From assembly GCA_039680605.1 (NCBI GenBank), contig JBDKTA010000013.1:1-56051 (forward strand): a stretch of DNA of 56,051 nucleotides, written 5' to 3'. The position numbers were made by a program, and so were the translations under genes. Below are positions 6,990 through 19,600 of the stretch, one piece after another. The notes beneath the pieces were generated by a model. The model ran no database searches. It worked only from the letters and a program-made list of their open reading frames with translations, and was not told the origin of the DNA. The first letter of the stretch is position 1. The number at the start of each line of letters is the position of its first letter. This stretch comes from Planctomycetaceae bacterium. Its GTDB lineage: Bacteria; Planctomycetota; Phycisphaerae; SM23-33.

Positions 6990-9900
6990 ATGAGAGCCCT
7001 TACCATATGTATTGCCGCCGGGTGGGTCTGTCTGAGCCCGGCCTGGGGCGCTGCGCCGGAAGAACCGCCGCCGCCGCGGGCGATGGAACTGGTGCCCCCG
7101 CAATGGCTGGCGTTCACGCCGATCTGGCAACCGACGTGGGACGCCACGTTGGCTGCCAACCAGGCCGCCTGGAACAAGGATGTTCCGCAAGACAAGTCGC
7201 TTAACCAGGCCCACGGCCAGATCGTCAACCTCCGCCTGATCGAGCTGTACCGGGCGATGATCCAGCACTTTCCCGCCGAGACGGCCAAGCACCTCGACGC
7301 GCGGCGCGGCATCGCGCAAGCGTATCGCAACCTCGGCGACCTGCCGCGGGCGAATGAGGCGTACCGGGAAATGATCGCGGCGCACCGGGACCGCAAGGAG
7401 ATCGCGGCTGAAGCTTACCAGCAGATCCTCGCCCACACGCCGACGTATGTGCCCAATCAATACGCCGGCGCAGGGGCGTGGCAGGCGTACGCCCTGAAGG
7501 GGCTCGAGTCGCTTCGCGGGAGTCTGCCCGAGACGCACCCGGCGATGAGCTTCTACTGGCAGCATCGCATGAGGATGCTGGTCGAGAACCGCGACTACGA
7601 ACAGGCGCTGCACTTTTACGAGCAGAACGCCTCGCGAGGCGGCGCCGATCAGAACTGGAACCTGACGCGGGCGACGCTGCTGCAGGCGGCGGGGCATGCG
7701 TCACTGGCGGCAGACGTCTGGCAGGCGCAAGGCAACCCCGACCAGGCGGCGAACCTGCGCAGCTCGATCACGTCGCTGGTGCAAGACTACCCGCGCGACG
7801 TCGAGCTGGAGATGCGCTGGGAGGCGCTGCGCCGGGAGGCGGCCGGCGGGGCGGCCTTCGACGCCGCGTCGCTTCAGAACATCCTGGACATGTGCGACTC
7901 AACCGGTGCGTTCCCGGCAGTCAAAGAGCCGCCCTATCTTCCGTATCGGCGCGTGATCGAGCGGACATTGCTGGGCTCGCCGCCGGAGGCCCTGGAGGGT
8001 TTGCGACAGCGGCAGCGCATGGCGGCGGCCACCGCCGCGGCGGCGGTCGCGGCCAGCGGCAACCTCGACGACGCCGTGCGGCTCTTCCGCCGGTACTCCT
8101 GGGCCGCCAACGTCCACGAGGTGATGTTTACTCTGGCCGAGGACGCCCTGCGGCGTGGGCGGCGCGACTGGGCGCTGCGGACATTCGAGGACCTGACGCA
8201 ATTCGCCGCCGACGGCGAGCTTCGCCGCGCCGCTCACGTGGGCGTGTGGCTGTGCCTGTCCGGCGAGGGCGACTCGCGCGAGGCCCTGCAGCGGGCGATG
8301 GCGGCCGTCCCCGACTCGACAGATCTGCCCTGGCGCGGCGGCAGGGCGTCGGCGGCGGCGGTGAAGAAGACGCTCGTGACCGCCGCGGGGTCTGCGGCGC
8401 CGGACAAACCGTTCTCGGCCGTCGCGCGGCGGCGTGTCGAGATGCCTGCCGACCAGGCCTGGGCGGAGAACTTCTACGAGAGCTCGACGCTTGCGGCGAC
8501 GCTGGGGCCATGGGCGATCACGACCATCGAGCCCCTGGGCGGTCCGGGCGCGCCGCTGCTGATCAGCGGACCGACGCTGGCGGCCCGTTACGACGCGGCG
8601 GTGCCTCGCGCTGTCTGGACGCGAAGCGCGCCTCCGGGATACGGCGCCCGCCGCGCCATCAGCCCAGTGCAACCGGCCTGGGCCCTGCCCGCGCGGCGAG
8701 CGCCGGCCCTGCGAAGCAAAGTCGCCGACGAAGCGTGCCTGTTCGCCCTGGTTGACGACAACCCTGACCCCGCCGCACGCAAGGCCCTAGCCGCATTCGA
8801 CGCCGCCAGCGGCGACCTGATCTGGTCCACCGCCAACCGCCCCGAGTGGGCCGACCTTCAGCCCCTCAACGCCCCCATGGCCGCCGCCGGCCACGTCTAC
8901 ACCCTGGCCATGCCCGCCGGCGCCATGGAGCCTCAGCAGCAGACGGCCGTAACCGTCTGGCTGACGTGCCTTGACGCCGGCGACGGACGCATGATCTGGA
9001 AGAAGTCGCTGGCCGCCCAGGCTCAAGCGAACACGCGCCTGGTGGAACTGGCCCAGCAAGGCCAGGCCCTCACGCTCGATGGCGGGTGGCTGTACTGCTC
9101 GACGAACTTCGGCATCGTCGCCCGCTGCGACGCCCGCGACGGGACCATCGACTGGATCTGGACCTACCCTCCGGCCGACCAGTCCGGGCGGAGCCTGGTG
9201 CAATTCCGCCGCCAGGGCGCCAGCCCGATTGTGGCGGGGCAGAGGCTGATCCTGGCCCCGCGCGACCACAGCGGCGTCATCGCCCTGGACGCCGCCGATG
9301 GAAAGCTACTCTGGCAAAGCGTGCTGACGGCGTCGGAGCACATCGTCTGCGTCGCCGGCGGCAAGGTCATCGCTCGCAACGACGTCGAAATCAGCTCGCT
9401 GGATCTCGCCACGGGCCGCGAACTCTGGTTCCGCCGCTACGACGCGCCGATCGACCAGACACTCGCCCGCGGGGCGGACATCCTGATGCTCTCGGGCGGC
9501 GCGCTGTGCCGCCTCTCGCCGGCGGACGGGTCGGTTGTCGAGAAACGTCCGCTCGAGGGCAACGCCGTGCCGTTCCTGCTCGACGGCGCCACGGTGCTTG
9601 AGTTTGTGCCCGCCCCGGCGGCGCCGGTGGCGACGCCCGGCGCCCCGCCGGCCAGCCCGCTGAAATTGCCGCTGACGCGCGCGTGGTCGCTGCCGGCCGC
9701 CTGCCCGATACTCGTCTGCCCGCCAGCCGCGCAGCCACAGGAGACCTTCTTCGTACTGTCAGGGCGCACGGTAACCTGCATCAAACGCAAACCCTCCCCC
9801 ACCGTGCTGTGGCAGCAGACCCTGGCGATGCGACCCAGCGCCGCCTGCTACGCCGGAACCGCCCTGCTGCTGGCCGACGGGCGGGATCTCGTGGCGGTCG

Positions 9901-12900
9901 ATCTGGCCGGCGGGGCCGTGCGATGGACGGCGCGGCCGGGCTTTGCCGTCGACTACTTCGACGGCGGCGGCGACGTGGCGATGGCGGCCGAGACGTCGCG
10001 CAGCGGTTTCGTCGCGGTCTACGATCTGGCGACAGGCAAGGAACTGTGGCAGAAGGATTTCGGCGAACCGGCGCGGTTCTGCGGGCAACCGCTGCGCCTG
10101 GCCCGCGTGCGCAGCGAAGACAGCGGCGCGCTGACGCTGGGTCTGTACTGGAACGCGATGCTCCACAGCGACATCGGGTTCCGCCCCGCTGAGATGATCG
10201 TCGACGCCCACAGCGGGCGCGTGATGGAGGTCCGCCACTTTCTGCCCACGCAGGGCGGTTGGCCGCGCCTGGTCGACTTCGGCCCGTGCGGCATCTTCTA
10301 CGTCGACCAGCAGTCCCGCCCGCGCCTGGCGACATACGCCGGGGCCGACCCTCTGGCCGCGACAAAGCGAATCGTCGACCTTGGACCGATCGGTCGTTAC
10401 GGCGCCGCCGCGGCGGGCATGAGCGCCACGGCCTCGAGCGTGTACGTCCGTTCCCCGCGCGAGCTGGTCGGGTTCGACGCCGCCTCGGGGCGCGAGACGG
10501 TCTATCCACTGCCGCGCAGCGGCGCGACCGGGCGGATCTCGCTTGTCTACGCGGTGCGTGAGACAGCCGGGCGGTTAATGGTGGTCTCGGGCCTGCGCGG
10601 GCAATCGAGCGATTACCCGCTGGACGCCAGCGGCGTGTTCGTCGACGCCTTCGACCGCGCCTCCGGCGCGCACGCGGGGGGGCAGGAACTGCCCGGCATC
10701 GAGTGCGATGAGTTCCAGCGCATCGGGCACGACACGCAGGCCGAGCTGCTCGACGACTCGCTCATCGTCAGCACGCGCAGCGGCGTACACGTGTTCGTGC
10801 CCGCCCCAGCCGCGGCGCCGGCGGAGATCGTGCTCCATCGCAGCGACTGGCCGATGGCTATCGACGGCGACTTATCGGACTGGAACACAGTAGCTCCCCT
10901 GCCCATGACCGGCGGCGCCGGTGGGTCGGTTCGGATCGCTCACGACAATGGCCGTCTCCTGCTGTGCATCGCCCACGAGGGTCTGCGGCGCACCGCCCTG
11001 CAAGGGGCCGGAATGTTCAACGGCGGCGACCGCCTCGATGTGTCGCTGCAATGGGCGGGGCAAAAGTACCGCTGGCTCATCGGCGCCGACGCGACGGGGC
11101 GGGCGGTGGCCCGCGACGGCCAAGGGCGGCTCGCATCGGACGTGGTGGTCGCCCGCGCCGGCGCGGCGTACGAGATGGCGATCCCGCTGGCGCCGATGGA
11201 TGCCCTCGGCGAGAGCCCCCAACGCATCGGACTGTCCGTGACGGTTGGCGGCGCCGGGGGCATGCTGACCTGGTGCGGTCCTAACGGTTCGCTACAGCCG
11301 GTGGCGCTGCACCCGCTGGCCCGCGGAAGCGAAACGGCGGCGCAGGAGATCGCCAAGGCCCTGGGCCCGCTGGCGCGCTGGCCCGCGCGCCCGGCGCGAA
11401 CCGCCGGCGGGCGGTTCCTCTCGCAGTGGGTCTGTATCGCCTCGGGCCCGCGCCCGACGTCGCTGGCGGTGGGCATCCTCGCCGGCGGACAGTGGCGCTA
11501 CGCCAGCCTGCACGACCCTCTCGTCGCGCAGGCCCCGCCGCTTTGGACCCAGCGGAGTTTCCTGCCCTGGTGGATCGCCCCGGTGCCCATCCAGGGACAA
11601 TGGATCGAGCTTCGCCTGCCGCTGACGGCACTGGACGTTGATGACAAGCCCATCGATGGTCTTGCCTTCCGCCAGGAGGGGCCCGGACGCGTGATCTGGG
11701 ACAGCACCGCCGTCGTCTGGCCCGGCGGCTCGCGAGTCATTCTCGAAGACGATCTTCCGCCCGGCATGTCCGAGGGGCAGTGGAACTGGGCCGCCGATCT
11801 CAAACACAGCGGCGCCAAGGCGCACGAAGGCGTGGCCACGCAGGCCCTCGACCAGGTGCAGACGCATTCGGTGGTGTTCACGTCGCCCGTGGCCGATCAC
11901 CTCGCCGCCGCGCCGCGCCCTGCGGTTCTGTCGCAGTGGGTCTATGTCGATCCCACGCGCCCCCCGGCGGAACTGGCCCTGCAGCTCAACAACGGGCGGA
12001 CGTGGCATCGTTTCCTCTGGGGCGGCGATGAAACCGGCAGGCGGCCTATGCCCGCAGCCGGAGCCTGGCACGAACTGCAGGTGCGGCTGGACCAGAGCGA
12101 CCTGTCCAACCGCCCCATCACGGGTATCGCGTTCGACCAGACCGACGGCCGAGTGTTCTGGGGCGCCACAACGCTGTTGGTCGACGGCAAGAGCTACCCG
12201 GTGGTGACTGACGCCGCGCCGCCGACAGCAGCGCCGGGCGGCGCCTGGCGCGCGGGCCGCTGTGAGATCATCGGCGGCGTGGCGCCGGTGGAAGGCAAAA
12301 ACGGCAAGGGCGGGCAGTTCGACGGGCGAACCGGCTGCATCGTCACGCCGCACTCGGCGGCGCTGCATCCGGCGCAGTTGAGCATCGAGGGCTGGGTGCG
12401 GCTCGAGCCCTCGACAGCCGATCAACAGTGGCTCGTCAGCACGAGCGAGGGGTCGGACGATTCTCAGGGGTACGACCTGGCGGTGATTGACGGCCGTCTT
12501 CGCGCGCGGGTATTCATGCCCGGCGCCGCGCCGCCGGCGGTGGCGACCTCGGCCGAGGCGGTGCTGCAGGCGCGGCGCTGGCAGCACGTGGCAATGACGT
12601 GGGACGGCTCGGCGGTCCGCATCTATGTGGACGGCCAGCCGGTCAAGACAGCCGTCTCGGCGGCCCCGCCCGCCGCGCCGCGGACGATGGGCCCGACGCC
12701 GCTGTTCATCGGGCGGCGCGCTTCGACCAAGGAGGGCTACTTGTCCGCGTGCCTGGACGAATGGCGCCTGTACGAGCGGGCGCTGTCGCCGGCCGGCGTG
12801 CGGAGCCTCTACGAGAACCCGGCTCGCCCGCTGCCACGGGCACTGAGACAGGCAATGGTGATAGAGTGGACGTTCGACGACATCCTGGCCGCCCCGGCCC

Positions 12901-13688
12901 AGGCCCAGTGGCAGTGGCTCACGCAGGCGGGGCGCAAGGCGCACACGCTCACGGCGGGCGCCGGCGGATCGGTGCATATGGCTGACGCGCTGGTGACGCC
13001 GATCACGCAGCATTTGTTTATCGACCGCGCGGCGGCGGTCGCCACGCTAGCCAGGAACCTGCCCGCCCTGCGCGGCGGGCCCAGGGCGAGGCAGCTTGAG
13101 GATTTGCTCGATCGTCTCGAGGGCGGCGCACCGCGGCGCCGGCCGATCGCTGGAGAGCCCGGCGCCGTCCTGAGGGACTGGCAGATCGTCGGGGGATTCC
13201 ATAATAATCCCGCCAATCACAGCGGCTTTGGGCAGCTTTGGGAACCGGAGCTCAAGGCGGTTGACCTGCAGGAGCGTTACGGCGTCTGGCCGGGCGAGGG
13301 AGGCCCTGCGCAGTGGCGGCTGCTGCGGTCGCGCGGGGCTTATGTCGACCTGCTGGGCGAGACGTCATTCCACCAGATGGTCTGCGCGGTGGCGGTTTGC
13401 TGGGTGTACGTTCCCCAGCCGCGGCACGTGCGGTTCGACGTCGGCTGCGACGAGAGCATCGACGTGCGCGTCAACCGCCGCCTGGTGCATATGGTCCGCG
13501 GCAGCGCCGCCGCCAAGCCCGGCGACACCGCCGCCGACGCGATGCTGCCTGCAGGCTGGAGCGAGATCATGATCAAGGTCGGCCAGGGCACCGGGACGGC
13601 GTTTGGATTCTACTTCGAGATCCGCGACGCCCTCAGCGGCGAGGCGGTCGAAGGCCTCGAACGGGCGACCCAGGCGCCGCAGGAATAA
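6990..13688 (+). CDS. Giant secreted TPR / PQQ-propeller / CBM9-like / LamG-like protein
   Basis: This 2232-residue protein has a cleavable signal peptide (residues 1-20, ending AWG-AA). Rough domain order: TPR-like helices (about 70-500); a PQQ/BamB-type beta-propeller (about 550-1270) with repeated ALDAADGKLLW, SLDLATGRELWF and YDLATGKELWQK blades; a CBM9/DOMON-like domain opening with AIDGDLSDW (about 1282-1420); beta-rich repeats; a concanavalin-A/LamG-like domain with SIEGWVRL and WQHVAMTWDG (about 1750-1945); and a C-terminal jelly-roll-like region. There is no enzymatic signature. It is probably a periplasmic or surface scaffold that binds glycans or proteins. It stops 2 nt before the next giant gene, so the two form an operon. 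Confidence 0.8.
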   Translation: MRALTICIAAGWVCLSPAWGAAPEEPPPPRAMELVPPQWLAFTPIWQPTWDATLAANQAAWNKDVPQDKSLNQAHGQIVNLRLIELYRAMIQHFPAETAKHLDARRGIAQAYRNLGDLPRANEAYREMIAAHRDRKEIAAEAYQQILAHTPTYVPNQYAGAGAWQAYALKGLESLRGSLPETHPAMSFYWQHRMRMLVENRDYEQALHFYEQNASRGGADQNWNLTRATLLQAAGHASLAADVWQAQGNPDQAANLRSSITSLVQDYPRDVELEMRWEALRREAAGGAAFDAASLQNILDMCDSTGAFPAVKEPPYLPYRRVIERTLLGSPPEALEGLRQRQRMAAATAAAAVAASGNLDDAVRLFRRYSWAANVHEVMFTLAEDALRRGRRDWALRTFEDLTQFAADGELRRAAHVGVWLCLSGEGDSREALQRAMAAVPDSTDLPWRGGRASAAAVKKTLVTAAGSAAPDKPFSAVARRRVEMPADQAWAENFYESSTLAATLGPWAITTIEPLGGPGAPLLISGPTLAARYDAAVPRAVWTRSAPPGYGARRAISPVQPAWALPARRAPALRSKVADEACLFALVDDNPDPAARKALAAFDAASGDLIWSTANRPEWADLQPLNAPMAAAGHVYTLAMPAGAMEPQQQTAVTVWLTCLDAGDGRMIWKKSLAAQAQANTRLVELAQQGQALTLDGGWLYCSTNFGIVARCDARDGTIDWIWTYPPADQSGRSLVQFRRQGASPIVAGQRLILAPRDHSGVIALDAADGKLLWQSVLTASEHIVCVAGGKVIARNDVEISSLDLATGRELWFRRYDAPIDQTLARGADILMLSGGALCRLSPADGSVVEKRPLEGNAVPFLLDGATVLEFVPAPAAPVATPGAPPASPLKLPLTRAWSLPAACPILVCPPAAQPQETFFVLSGRTVTCIKRKPSPTVLWQQTLAMRPSAACYAGTALLLADGRDLVAVDLAGGAVRWTARPGFAVDYFDGGGDVAMAAETSRSGFVAVYDLATGKELWQKDFGEPARFCGQPLRLARVRSEDSGALTLGLYWNAMLHSDIGFRPAEMIVDAHSGRVMEVRHFLPTQGGWPRLVDFGPCGIFYVDQQSRPRLATYAGADPLAATKRIVDLGPIGRYGAAAAGMSATASSVYVRSPRELVGFDAASGRETVYPLPRSGATGRISLVYAVRETAGRLMVVSGLRGQSSDYPLDASGVFVDAFDRASGAHAGGQELPGIECDEFQRIGHDTQAELLDDSLIVSTRSGVHVFVPAPAAAPAEIVLHRSDWPMAIDGDLSDWNTVAPLPMTGGAGGSVRIAHDNGRLLLCIAHEGLRRTALQGAGMFNGGDRLDVSLQWAGQKYRWLIGADATGRAVARDGQGRLASDVVVARAGAAYEMAIPLAPMDALGESPQRIGLSVTVGGAGGMLTWCGPNGSLQPVALHPLARGSETAAQEIAKALGPLARWPARPARTAGGRFLSQWVCIASGPRPTSLAVGILAGGQWRYASLHDPLVAQAPPLWTQRSFLPWWIAPVPIQGQWIELRLPLTALDVDDKPIDGLAFRQEGPGRVIWDSTAVVWPGGSRVILEDDLPPGMSEGQWNWAADLKHSGAKAHEGVATQALDQVQTHSVVFTSPVADHLAAAPRPAVLSQWVYVDPTRPPAELALQLNNGRTWHRFLWGGDETGRRPMPAAGAWHELQVRLDQSDLSNRPITGIAFDQTDGRVFWGATTLLVDGKSYPVVTDAAPPTAAPGGAWRAGRCEIIGGVAPVEGKNGKGGQFDGRTGCIVTPHSAALHPAQLSIEGWVRLEPSTADQQWLVSTSEGSDDSQGYDLAVIDGRLRARVFMPGAAPPAVATSAEAVLQARRWQHVAMTWDGSAVRIYVDGQPVKTAVSAAPPAAPRTMGPTPLFIGRRASTKEGYLSACLDEWRLYERALSPAGVRSLYENPARPLPRALRQAMVIEWTFDDILAAPAQAQWQWLTQAGRKAHTLTAGAGGSVHMADALVTPITQHLFIDRAAAVATLARNLPALRGGPRARQLEDLLDRLEGGAPRRRPIAGEPGAVLRDWQIVGGFHNNPANHSGFGQLWEPELKAVDLQERYGVWPGEGGPAQWRLLRSRGAYVDLLGETSFHQMVCAVAVCWVYVPQPRHVRFDVGCDESIDVRVNRRLVHMVRGSAAAKPGDTAADAMLPAGWSEIMIKVGQGTGTAFGFYFEIRDALSGEAVEGLERATQAPQE

Positions 13689-13690
13689 GT

Positions 13691-16600
13691 ATGCGCAGAC
13701 TCAGACATTCTGTGACGCTCTGGACCGCCGCGGCGGCGGCTTTGTGCTGGGGCTGCAGCAAAGCCCCACCCCCGCCGCAGAAGCCTGCCCCCGCTTCTCA
13801 GCAGGCCTCTGCGACTTCGCGACCGGTCCGGGCAACCAGCGCCAGCGCGCCGGCGGCACAAACCGCGTCGACCCCGGCCACCCACGCCGCAACGCCGAAA
13901 CGCGACGAAGCTCTGGATGCCGCCAGGCTGGCGCAGGCAGCCCAGGCTCAGGCGCAGCGCCAACGCGCCGTAGGCGAAGCCAAGCAGGCTGCACAGAAGG
14001 CTCGCGCCGATGCCCAGACCCAATGCGATCAGGCCCGCGCCGCGCTGGCGTTTCGCGAGGCATATGAGCTCTGGCAGCAGGCGCGGCAACTCCAGGACCA
14101 AGCTGCCCAGGCGTTCGATAAGGACGAGTTTGCCCCCGCCGCCCAGCAGTGGTCCGCAGCCGCCGCGCTCTACCCCAAGGCGGTGCAGGCGGCTGCAGCT
14201 CTGACGCAGGCCCGTCAGCATCTGGCGGCCCTTCGATACTCCGAGGCCGCCGCGGCGGTCGCGGCTGCACTCAAGATCGACCCTGCCTGCAGCAGCGCCG
14301 TGCTGTTGCAGGAGGAAATCCGCCTCGCCGGCGGCGCCAAGGGGCTCGAGGCGGACAAGGCCCGTGCCGAAGCGGCTGTCAGCGCCGCGGCGGGTCTAAG
14401 CGACAGCGACGGATTCGCCCCACTCCAGATCGACTTGCGCCGCCAACTCGCCCGCGCCTACGGCCTGGCTGCACAGGGGCAGTTTGACCAGGCCGCCCAG
14501 GCGTACAAGGCTCTCGTTGCCCAGTGCGACCAGCTCAAGATTCGCGACGCCGCGCGGCAGGGCGTTGCACCGATCAAAGCCGCCGCCGAGGGCGCCCGCC
14601 AGCGAACCGCCGCCCTCGATCTCGTCCGCGAAGACCCGGTGCAATGGCACAAAGCGATCGACAGCTTCGCGGCGGCCTCGGCGGCGATGGCCAAGGGCGA
14701 CTTCGATGCGGCCAAACAGCATTACACAGCGGCCACGGCGGCCTATGACAAAGGCGCCGCAACGGCCTCCGCCCTGCAGGCGGCGCGGCGACAGCTCGAG
14801 AGCAACAACTTTGCCCAAGCCCGCAGCGCCGCCCAGACCGTGCTGACTGCCGACGCCTCCAACGCCGCCGCCAAGGCGCTGCTGAGTGAGATCGCCTCCA
14901 GCGGCGCCCGCGAGACGGCGGCCGCCGCCCAAAGCGCCGCCCGCGGCGCGGTGTCGGGCATGGCCACGATCGACGACGCCCACGGCTTCTATCAACTTAA
15001 GAACGCCGCCGCGGCGCGGCTGGCGATAGCCCAGGGCCTGCTGGCGAGGCAGAAGTACGAAGCGGCCCTCAAGGAGTACCAGGCCGCCAGCGTCGAGTGC
15101 GAGCGGATCAAGACGCTCAACGTCGCGCGGCAGGCGATGGTCGCCGCGCGCCAGACGATCGTTCAGCAGCAGCAGAGCGCCGCAACGGCAGGGGCCCCCC
15201 GCTGCTCCCCCGCGCGATGGACGCAGGCACAGGGATGCTTTGACCAGGGCGAGCGGGCGTTCCACAGCGGCGACTTCGATGCCGCCAAGACCGCCTGGAC
15301 CGCCGCGGCGGCCGACTATCAGTCCGCTGCCGCCGTCGCGACGCAGATGGCCGCGGCGCGCCAGGCAGCCGCCTCGGGACAGTTCCCCCAGGCCGCCAAG
15401 ACCGCCGCCGATCTGGCGGCCTCCGAAAACCAGAGCGAGCCTGCCAAGGCCCTGGTCGAGGAGGTGCGCCTGGCGCCGCTCAAAGCCGCCGCTGCACCGC
15501 CGCGAGCCGCCGCCCAGGCGGCCGTCAAGGCCCTGTCCGACATCGACGAGAACCAGGCCTTCGACCAGCTTAAGCTCCAGGTTCGCAAGCAGCTTCGCGC
15601 CGCCGATACGCTGTTCGACGAGGACCGCTACGAGGACCTGCCCGCCGCGTACAAAGCCGTCTGCGACGAGTGCGCGCGGCTGCGAACGCTGGACGCCAGA
15701 CGCAAGACGCTGCTCACGACGCGATCGGCCGTTCAGGCTGCCCGGCTGCAGACAATCGCCGCCGGTGCGGAGTGCCTGGCGGCGCGACAGTGGCAGCAGC
15801 TTCAGACTGACTTCAGCGCCGGCGAAGAGGCCTTCGCCAAGGGCGACTTCGAGGCGGCCGCCAAGGCCTGGGCGGCGGTCGCGCCCCGCTGCGGCGAAGT
15901 CGCCAACCTGACGGCGGCGCTGACGCAGGGTCAGGCACACTTGGCCGCCGGGCGCGCCGCCGAAGCGCAGAAGTCGTATGACGCCGCCCTGGCAATCGAC
16001 GCCGCCAACCCCGCCGCCACGCGCGGCCGCCAGGAGGCCCTACACGCCTTGGCACGCCAGGCGGTGCTGGCAGCGCGAGCCAAGGCGGATGCGGCGCTGG
16101 ATGCGGCTGCGCCCGACGCCCCCGAACTTGACGCCCTCAAGCAGAAGGCCTTCACCGCGGCCGAGTCGGCCGACGCCCTGCTCGACAAAGACGATCTCGA
16201 AAAGGCCGCCGCGGCGTATGAAGCCGCTCTCGCCCAGTGCAAACAGATCGCCGACCTGTTGCCGCCGCGCACGGCCGCCGTCCAGGCCCGCACCGCGATG
16301 GTCGCCTCGCGACAGACTGCCCTGTCAGCCGGCGCGCACTGGGCGGCCGATGCCGCCTGGACCGCCGCCGCCCAATCCGCCGCCCAGGGGCAGCAGGCGT
16401 TCGATGCAGCCGATTTCAACGGCGCCACTGGGCACTGGAAGAACGCCCAGACGCAATTCGCCCAGGCCGCCGCCGACGCCCCCAAGCGCCAGAAAGATCC
16501 CGCCGTCACGCGCGAGCAGGCCCAGGCCGCACGCAACGCTATGGCCGCCGCCGCGGGCAAGGCCGGCCCCGCCCAACAGGACGCGGCGGTGCTATGGCAG

Positions 16601-19600
16601 CAGGCGCAGGAGCTTTCGGCCGCGGGCGACCAGGCCCTCCAAGGGGGCGATTTCTCCAGCGCCCAGCGGCGATGGAACGCCGCCAAGGCGATCTATGAAA
16701 CCAGTGCCGCCGTCGCCGAGGCTTTGGCCGCGGCGAGGACCGCCCTGGCGGCTAAGCAATTCCCGCAGGCGATGGCAAAGGCTCGCGGCGCAATCGTTCA
16801 GGACATCGACAACGCCGTCGCCCGGCAGCTTATCCGAGACGCTGCACTGGAAGCTTCGCGTGCCGCGGCCGCGCCGCTCAAGACCCGCGCCGAGACCGAG
16901 ACCTCCGCCGCAGCTTCGCTCGACGACAATCAGGGTTTTGCGGTCCTTAAGGCCGCCCTGGCACAGGCGCACTCGGCGGCGGCCTCGGCCTGGAGTTCCA
17001 ACGCCATCGGCAAATCGCAGCGGCTGTACCAGCAGGTCATCGCCCAGGCAGCGCAGGTCAAGGCCCTCGATGCCCGCCGCCAGGACGCGGCGAAGCTTCG
17101 TGTGGCTGCGACTGCTTCGCAGCAGAAGGCCGCCCCCACCGCCTCCGACGCCGCGGCGCTGGTGCAACAGGGCGCCCAGCACTTCGCTGCCGCCGAGAAA
17201 CTCTTCCAGGCGGGCGACTATGACGGCGCCGGGGCGTGCTGGAAGCTCGCCGCCGCCTCCTATGACGCCGCGCCCGCGGCGGCTGGGAAGATCCAGGACG
17301 CGCGAAAGCAGATCCAGGCCAGGAACTTCGCCGCCGCCGAGGCAGCCCTGCAGGCGGTGCTGGCCGGCAACGCAGGCAACGACCTGGCCTGGCAGCTATC
17401 TCGCGAGGCCCGACAAGCTGCCGATAGTGAATCGCTCACCAAAGTCGCCGCCGCAGCCTCGACCGCCGCGGCGGAAGTGGTCGCCTTGAACGACGCGCAG
17501 GGATTCGCCGCGTTCAAGGCGCGCGTCCAGGCCATGATCCAGGCGGCGGGCGAGGCGCAGGCTCGCAAGGAGTTCGACGAAGCCGCCTCGCAGTACGACA
17601 GCGTCGTCGCGCTGTGCCGCACCGTCAAGCAGCTCGACGCCCGACGCAACGAAACCGCCAAAATCATGACCGCGGCCGCCGCACGCATCCAGGAATTGTC
17701 CCAGAAGAACCAGGCCGACAAGGCCGCCCCCGCTGCCTTGCAGCGAGCTCTCGATGCCAACGCCGCCGCGACGGCGGCATTTGAGCAGGGTCGCTTCGAC
17801 GAGGCCGCCGCGTTTGGGGCCGACGTCGCCGCCGCCTGCACCAAAGCCCAAGCCACAGCCGCCGCGCTGGCCAACGCCCTGGCCTTGCATGCGGCCGGCA
17901 AGACTTCCCAAGCCCTGGCCGCCCTGACGCCGATCCTGGCGGACGAACCCACCGGTGCGGCGGCCCAGGCCCGCCAGACCCTGGAGACCGCCCAGCGCCG
18001 CGCGGCAGCGGAGGCGCTGCAGAAGCAGGCCGCCGCGGCCCTCCTGTCACTTGCGCCTATCGCCGCCACGGAAGGCTTCGACTCGCTCAAACAGGCGCTG
18101 GTCCAACAGAGCAGCACTGCCGATAGTGACTTGGCGGGCGGACGCTATGAGCAGGCTGGCGCCGGATACGACGCCGTCATCGCCGGGCGAGATCAGATCG
18201 TGCAGCTTGACCAGCGGCGAAAGGCCTCCCTGCCGATCAAGGCCGACGCCGACGCCGCAGCCGCCAAGGCCGCCGCCATCACCGACCAGCACAATTTCCA
18301 GCCTCTCAAGCTGGCGCTGACAGCCGAGCTGTCGGCAGCGGCGGCGTGCTTCGGCCAGCGCGCCTTCGACGACGCCGACGCCCATTACCGCGCCGCGATG
18401 ACGCTCTACGAGCCCCTGGCGCGGCAGGAGGCTCTGCGGGCCCAGCTCGACGCCGTGCGGACGCAGACCAACTCGCTTGCGGCCAAGGCTCAGGGGACGC
18501 TTTCGCCACAGGTCCCCTCCCGCTGGCAGCAGATCGAGCTGTTTCAGGCCGCCGCCCAGCAGGCCTTCACGCGGGGCGACTTTGACACGGCGAGGCTGTG
18601 GTGGGAGGCCGCCAGCCAGGCCGTCGAGGAAGGTCAGGCCGCCGCGGCGCTGCTGACGGCCGCCCAACAGCACCTCGCCGCGGGCAAGCTGCCCGAGGCG
18701 CGAGAGACGATCGTCAAGGCGCGCTTCGTTGCCAGCGAGAGTACGACGGCCCAGCAGCTCGAGACGAACATCCGCCACGCGATGCGCCGCTTTGACGCCC
18801 AGGCGATCATTAAGGCGGCCGAGACGGCCCAGGCTGCATCCACGAAGGTCGCCGGCGAACAGGGTTTCGAAGGTCTCAAGCAGCAGGTCGTTCAGAAACT
18901 CAATGATGCTCGCCAGCGGCTTGAGCGAAATGAGTTCGACGCCGCCGTGGCGGTCTATCGCGAGGTGGTGGTCGAGTGTGACGCGATCGCGCAGATCGAC
19001 CGGCGCCGGTCGGCATCGCTACCGCTGAGGCAAAAGGCCGTCACCGCCATCGCCGCGATTAACGCCCTCACCGATAGCCACGGCTTTGCGACGCTCAAGA
19101 ACGAGGCCCGCCAGCAGCACAGTGCGGCTGAAACGTTCTTTGAGCAGCGCAAGTTCGACGAGTCGGACCCGTCGCACCGCTCTGCCGTGGCGACGTGCGA
19201 GAAACTGGCCGCACTCGAAAGCCGGCGGGCTGATCTGGCCAGGCTCCAGGAGCAGGCGGTCAAGAGCTGGCAGGACCTCAGCGCCGCGCAGGTAAACTCA
19301 TCGTCGCCACAGTTGTGGCAGCCCGTCGAGCAGGCGTACAACGCCGGCCAGTCTGCGTTTAGCGCGGGCAACTTCGACGAGGCGCAGAAGCAGTGGAACG
19401 ACCTTCAGGCCCGCGCGCCGGCGGCGCTGAAAATGGGCCAGTCGGTCATCGCCGCCCGCACGCTGCACGGCCAGCAGAAGTTCGACGAAGCCATCGCCTC
19501 GATCGACGCGGCGCTGGCGATCGATCCCCAAAGCGCAGTGGCCAAGCAGGTTCGCGACGAGATCGGCCGCAACGAGCTGACGCAGACCCGCCAGAAGCTT

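Noticed and set aside
13313-13690. N-terminal extension of the WD40 giant protein
   Set aside because: This in-frame stretch overlaps the end of the preceding gene; the signal peptide and ribosome binding site fix the start at 13691.
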